From JACDAN01 sp963827705 (lineage in GTDB: Bacteria > Actinomycetota > Thermoleophilia > Gaiellales > Gaiellaceae), in contig CAWHBN010000016.1 of the NCBI GenBank assembly GCA_963827705.1, positions 1 through 64,000 on the forward strand: a stretch of DNA of 64,000 bases, in the 5' to 3' direction. Positions 62,350-64,000 of this stretch are shown piece by piece. A program made the translations under genes and the position numbers. How positions within the stretch are numbered: the first letter of the stretch is position 1; every line of letters begins with the position of its first letter. The notes beneath the pieces are model-generated. The model made no database searches, had not been told where the DNA came from, and was given only the letters and a program-made list of their open reading frames with translations.

Positions 62350-62706
62350 GTGTCCGACACTCATCAGCTCGTTGGCCTCGCCATCCTCGTCACCGCCGCC
62401 GTGGCCGCGGTGTGGGGCGGCCTCGCATACTTCCGGCACCGGGACGCCGGTCGCCCGCTCGGGCACGCGCTCGCGCTCGTCCAGACGCTGCTCATCGCGC
62501 AGGTCGCGATCGGCCTCCTGCTCGTCTCGGACGATCGGCGGGCGCCGGACGAGCTTCACTACGCGTATGGGACGCTGGCGCTCCTGGCCGCCCTCACTCC
62601 CTGGCTCTACGCGCCGGCAGAGCCGCGTCGCCGGCTTGCGTGGTTCGTCGGCGCGACGCTGCTCGCAGGGGCTCTCGCGACGAGGGCGTACTTGACGTCG
62701 GGATGA
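62350..62706 (+). CDS. Small multi-pass membrane protein
   Basis: 118 residues with four helices (QLVGLAILVTAAVAAVWGGL, ALALVQTLLIAQVAIGLLLV, LHYAYGTLALLAALTPWLYA and WFVGATLLAGALATRAYL). No family recognised with confidence. Its TGA overlaps the next ATG (ATGA). Confidence 0.7.
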   Translation: MSDTHQLVGLAILVTAAVAAVWGGLAYFRHRDAGRPLGHALALVQTLLIAQVAIGLLLVSDDRRAPDELHYAYGTLALLAALTPWLYAPAEPRRRLAWFVGATLLAGALATRAYLTSG

Positions 62707-63077
62707 GGCGCTTCTTCGCAGACATGAACCCGACCCTCCGCGGGTTCCTGATCATCGGGGTGATCGTCCTCGGGATCATCATCCTCAACCAGCAGACGGC
62801 GCTGCTCTCGCTCGTCTACCTGACACGGATCGCCTTCTTCCTCGCAGTGGCGTTCTTCGTCTACCTCATGTGGCGCGAGCGGCGCGGCGACATCTCGACC
62901 TGGCCGACTCGTGCGCAGTTCGCGTTCTACGGCGGCGCGATCCTCGCGCTCGTCGCGATCGGCATCTTCATCCTCTACGGCGCGTCGGGACAGGAAGCCC
63001 TGGCCTTCTTCCTCATCCTCGGCCTCTGCGGCTTCTCGATGTTCCGCACCTGGCGGGACCAGCACACCTACGGTTAG
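62703..63077 (+). CDS. Small membrane protein
   Basis: 124 residues with about four helices (RGFLIIGVIVLGIIILNQQT onward). ATG 62703 overlaps the preceding stop, so the pair is coupled. Its stop overlaps the 3' end of the convergent HemQ-like gene by 4 bp. Function unknown. Confidence 0.7.
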   Translation: MRRFFADMNPTLRGFLIIGVIVLGIIILNQQTALLSLVYLTRIAFFLAVAFFVYLMWRERRGDISTWPTRAQFAFYGGAILALVAIGIFILYGASGQEALAFFLILGLCGFSMFRTWRDQHTYG

Positions 63078-63763
63078 GCCTCGGCGCGGACTGCCGATCC
63101 GTCGAGTGCGTCAAGCGCCGCTCGGATCTCCATCGCCTGCCCGACGAAGATCGGCGTGTCGCGCTCGGTGTAGCGGCTCGCCTCGCTGTCGCGCAGCGTG
63201 AGCATCAGGTGCATGAAGTCCGCCGGCTCGTCGCACTCGAAGGCAGTCATGAACTCCTGGTCGTCGATCCCGAACGAGTACGTCGTGTGGTTGTGGATCG
63301 TCGCGAACTCCGCCCCGATGCGGATGTGCTCGTCCATCGCGCGCTGGCGCTCGTCCTCGGAGAGCGCGTACCAGGGCCGGATCTTCACGAACGGATAGAC
63401 GACGAGGTAGGGCGAGCCGCGCGGGACGACCTTCCGCGGGCGGCGCGCCGCCGTGTACTGCGACGCCTTCGTCGTCGCGAGATACGAGTACGGCGTCTCC
63501 AGCCAGCCCGCGAGCGGCGTCGCGTTCAACGCCGCACCGAGCTCCCCGAGATCCTCGTACCGCTGGGTGATCTTCCAGAGGAAGAAGTCGGAGTCGGGCC
63601 GCACTCCGGTGACCGAGTAGGCGCGCAGCACATCCATCCGGCCGGCCCACTCCTCGACGGCCTCCGCGAAGGCGTCCTTTCCGGCCATTCGCTCCTCCAC
63701 GGGCAGCCGTCGCCAGGCGGGATCGACGCGGAAGAACTGGTACGCGACGTACTGACCGCTCAC
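63074..63763 (-). CDS. Chlorite dismutase-fold haem protein, HemQ/ChdC-like
   Basis: 229 residues. Family motifs are QYVAYQFFRVDP, VTGVRPDSDFFLWKIT, VVYPFVKIRPWYALSEDERQ, MDEHIRIGAEFATIHNHTTY and SFGIDDQEFMTAFECDEPAD. In actinobacteria HemQ converts coproheme to haem b. The His residues in ATIHNH are candidates for the proximal ligand. GTG 63763 overlaps the TGA of the upstream glycosidase gene (GTGA), which fixes the start. An in-frame extension to 63841 is therefore rejected. Confidence 0.85.
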   Translation of the reverse strand: MSGQYVAYQFFRVDPAWRRLPVEERMAGKDAFAEAVEEWAGRMDVLRAYSVTGVRPDSDFFLWKITQRYEDLGELGAALNATPLAGWLETPYSYLATTKASQYTAARRPRKVVPRGSPYLVVYPFVKIRPWYALSEDERQRAMDEHIRIGAEFATIHNHTTYSFGIDDQEFMTAFECDEPADFMHLMLTLRDSEASRYTERDTPIFVGQAMEIRAALDALDGSAVRAEA

Positions 63764-64000
63764 GAACAGGATGGTAGAGCGACGAGTGCGTCCCGGCTCG
63801 ACTTGGGGGTGCGGTCGGCGTAGTAGAGGCCCGACTGCCACCCGAGCAGGTCGGGCTCGTCCCAGACGTGGAAGATGTAGAGGCCCTCGACGTTCTCCTG
63901 GTCGCAGACCAGCTCGAAGGCCTGGCGGTAGTACTCCTCCTGCGTCGACTCCGGTACCGCGTCGTTCGCGACCGGCGACTCGAGGTTCGTGTACACGTCG
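63760..64000 (-). CDS. Glycoside hydrolase-like protein, C-terminal part (continues past right edge)
   Basis: The frame is open at the right edge (YTNLESPVANDAVPESTQEE). It has EGLYIFHVWDEPDLLGWQSG and YYADRTPKSSRDALVAL before the stop at 63760. It parallels the end of the catalytic domain of the 50998-52463 protein (FFLLRDEPNLDRWQSGLVRA), so it is likely another clan GH-A type enzyme. Overlapping the HemQ-like start by 4 bp puts the two in one operon. Confidence 0.6.
   Translation of the reverse strand, partial: DVYTNLESPVANDAVPESTQEEYYRQAFELVCDQENVEGLYIFHVWDEPDLLGWQSGLYYADRTPKSSRDALVALPSCS

Overview
The window is 64 kb of high-GC chromosomal DNA from an actinobacterium. The 16S gene and the gene content (class-A PBP with PASTA domains, GatCAB, HemQ-type protein, DUF370, many secreted repeat proteins, many leaderless genes) suggest a deep-branching lineage such as class Thermoleophilia. 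That placement is my recognition, not a database result. There are no insertion sequences, integrases, phage genes or CRISPR arrays.

Layout. 1-2545: ABC-type FtsX permease cut by the left edge. 2753-6683: large DUF11-repeat surface protein, badly frameshifted. 6.7-11.8 kb: MFS pump, rsgA, hotdog thioesterase and HMG-CoA reductase, divergent folD. 11.8-15.2 kb: cold-shock gene, terminator, gatC-gatA-gatB. 15.2-24.9 kb: catabolic locus with a GntR regulator and TauE permease on one strand, and on the other an oligopeptide-type ABC transporter (five genes), gamma-glutamyltransferase and an acetamidase, most joined by 4-bp overlaps. 24.8-27 kb: small secreted or membrane proteins. 27-32.6 kb: amino-acid block (class V aminotransferase, serA, YbaK, ilvE, DegT aminotransferase). 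32.7-38.5 kb: DUF370, MFS, 3-methyladenine glycosylase, PBP, divergent tyrS. 38.5-43.8 kb: rRNA operon 16S-23S-5S with no spacer tRNA. 43.8-49.4 kb: M48 protease, phosphatase, SDR, dGTPase, dnaG, tRNA-Asn. 49.5-60.3 kb: accessory stretch of secreted proteins (clan GH-A glycosidase, cadherin/RTX protein, subtilase, metzincin), a 21-residue Cys/Asp micropeptide and tRNA-Leu. 60.3-64 kb: small proteins, Bcp peroxiredoxin, HemQ-like protein, start of another glycosidase.

Main observations. (1) Two copies of a roughly 125-nt structured element precede the two serine-family genes (class V aminotransferase and serA), with a conserved hairpin, a conserved internal loop and one compensatory base change. 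(2) A micropeptide at 59311-59376 has 8 Cys and 6 Asp in 21 residues behind a strong Shine-Dalgarno. (3) Many genes carry a TAnnnT box 6-10 nt before the start codon (leaderless), and several head-to-head pairs share overlapping or palindromic -10 boxes. (4) Genes broken in this sequence, including gatA, gatB, rsgA and tyrS, are each repaired by removing single extra bases, so the breaks look like sequencing insertions. The DUF11 gene is much denser in such breaks and also has an in-frame stop.
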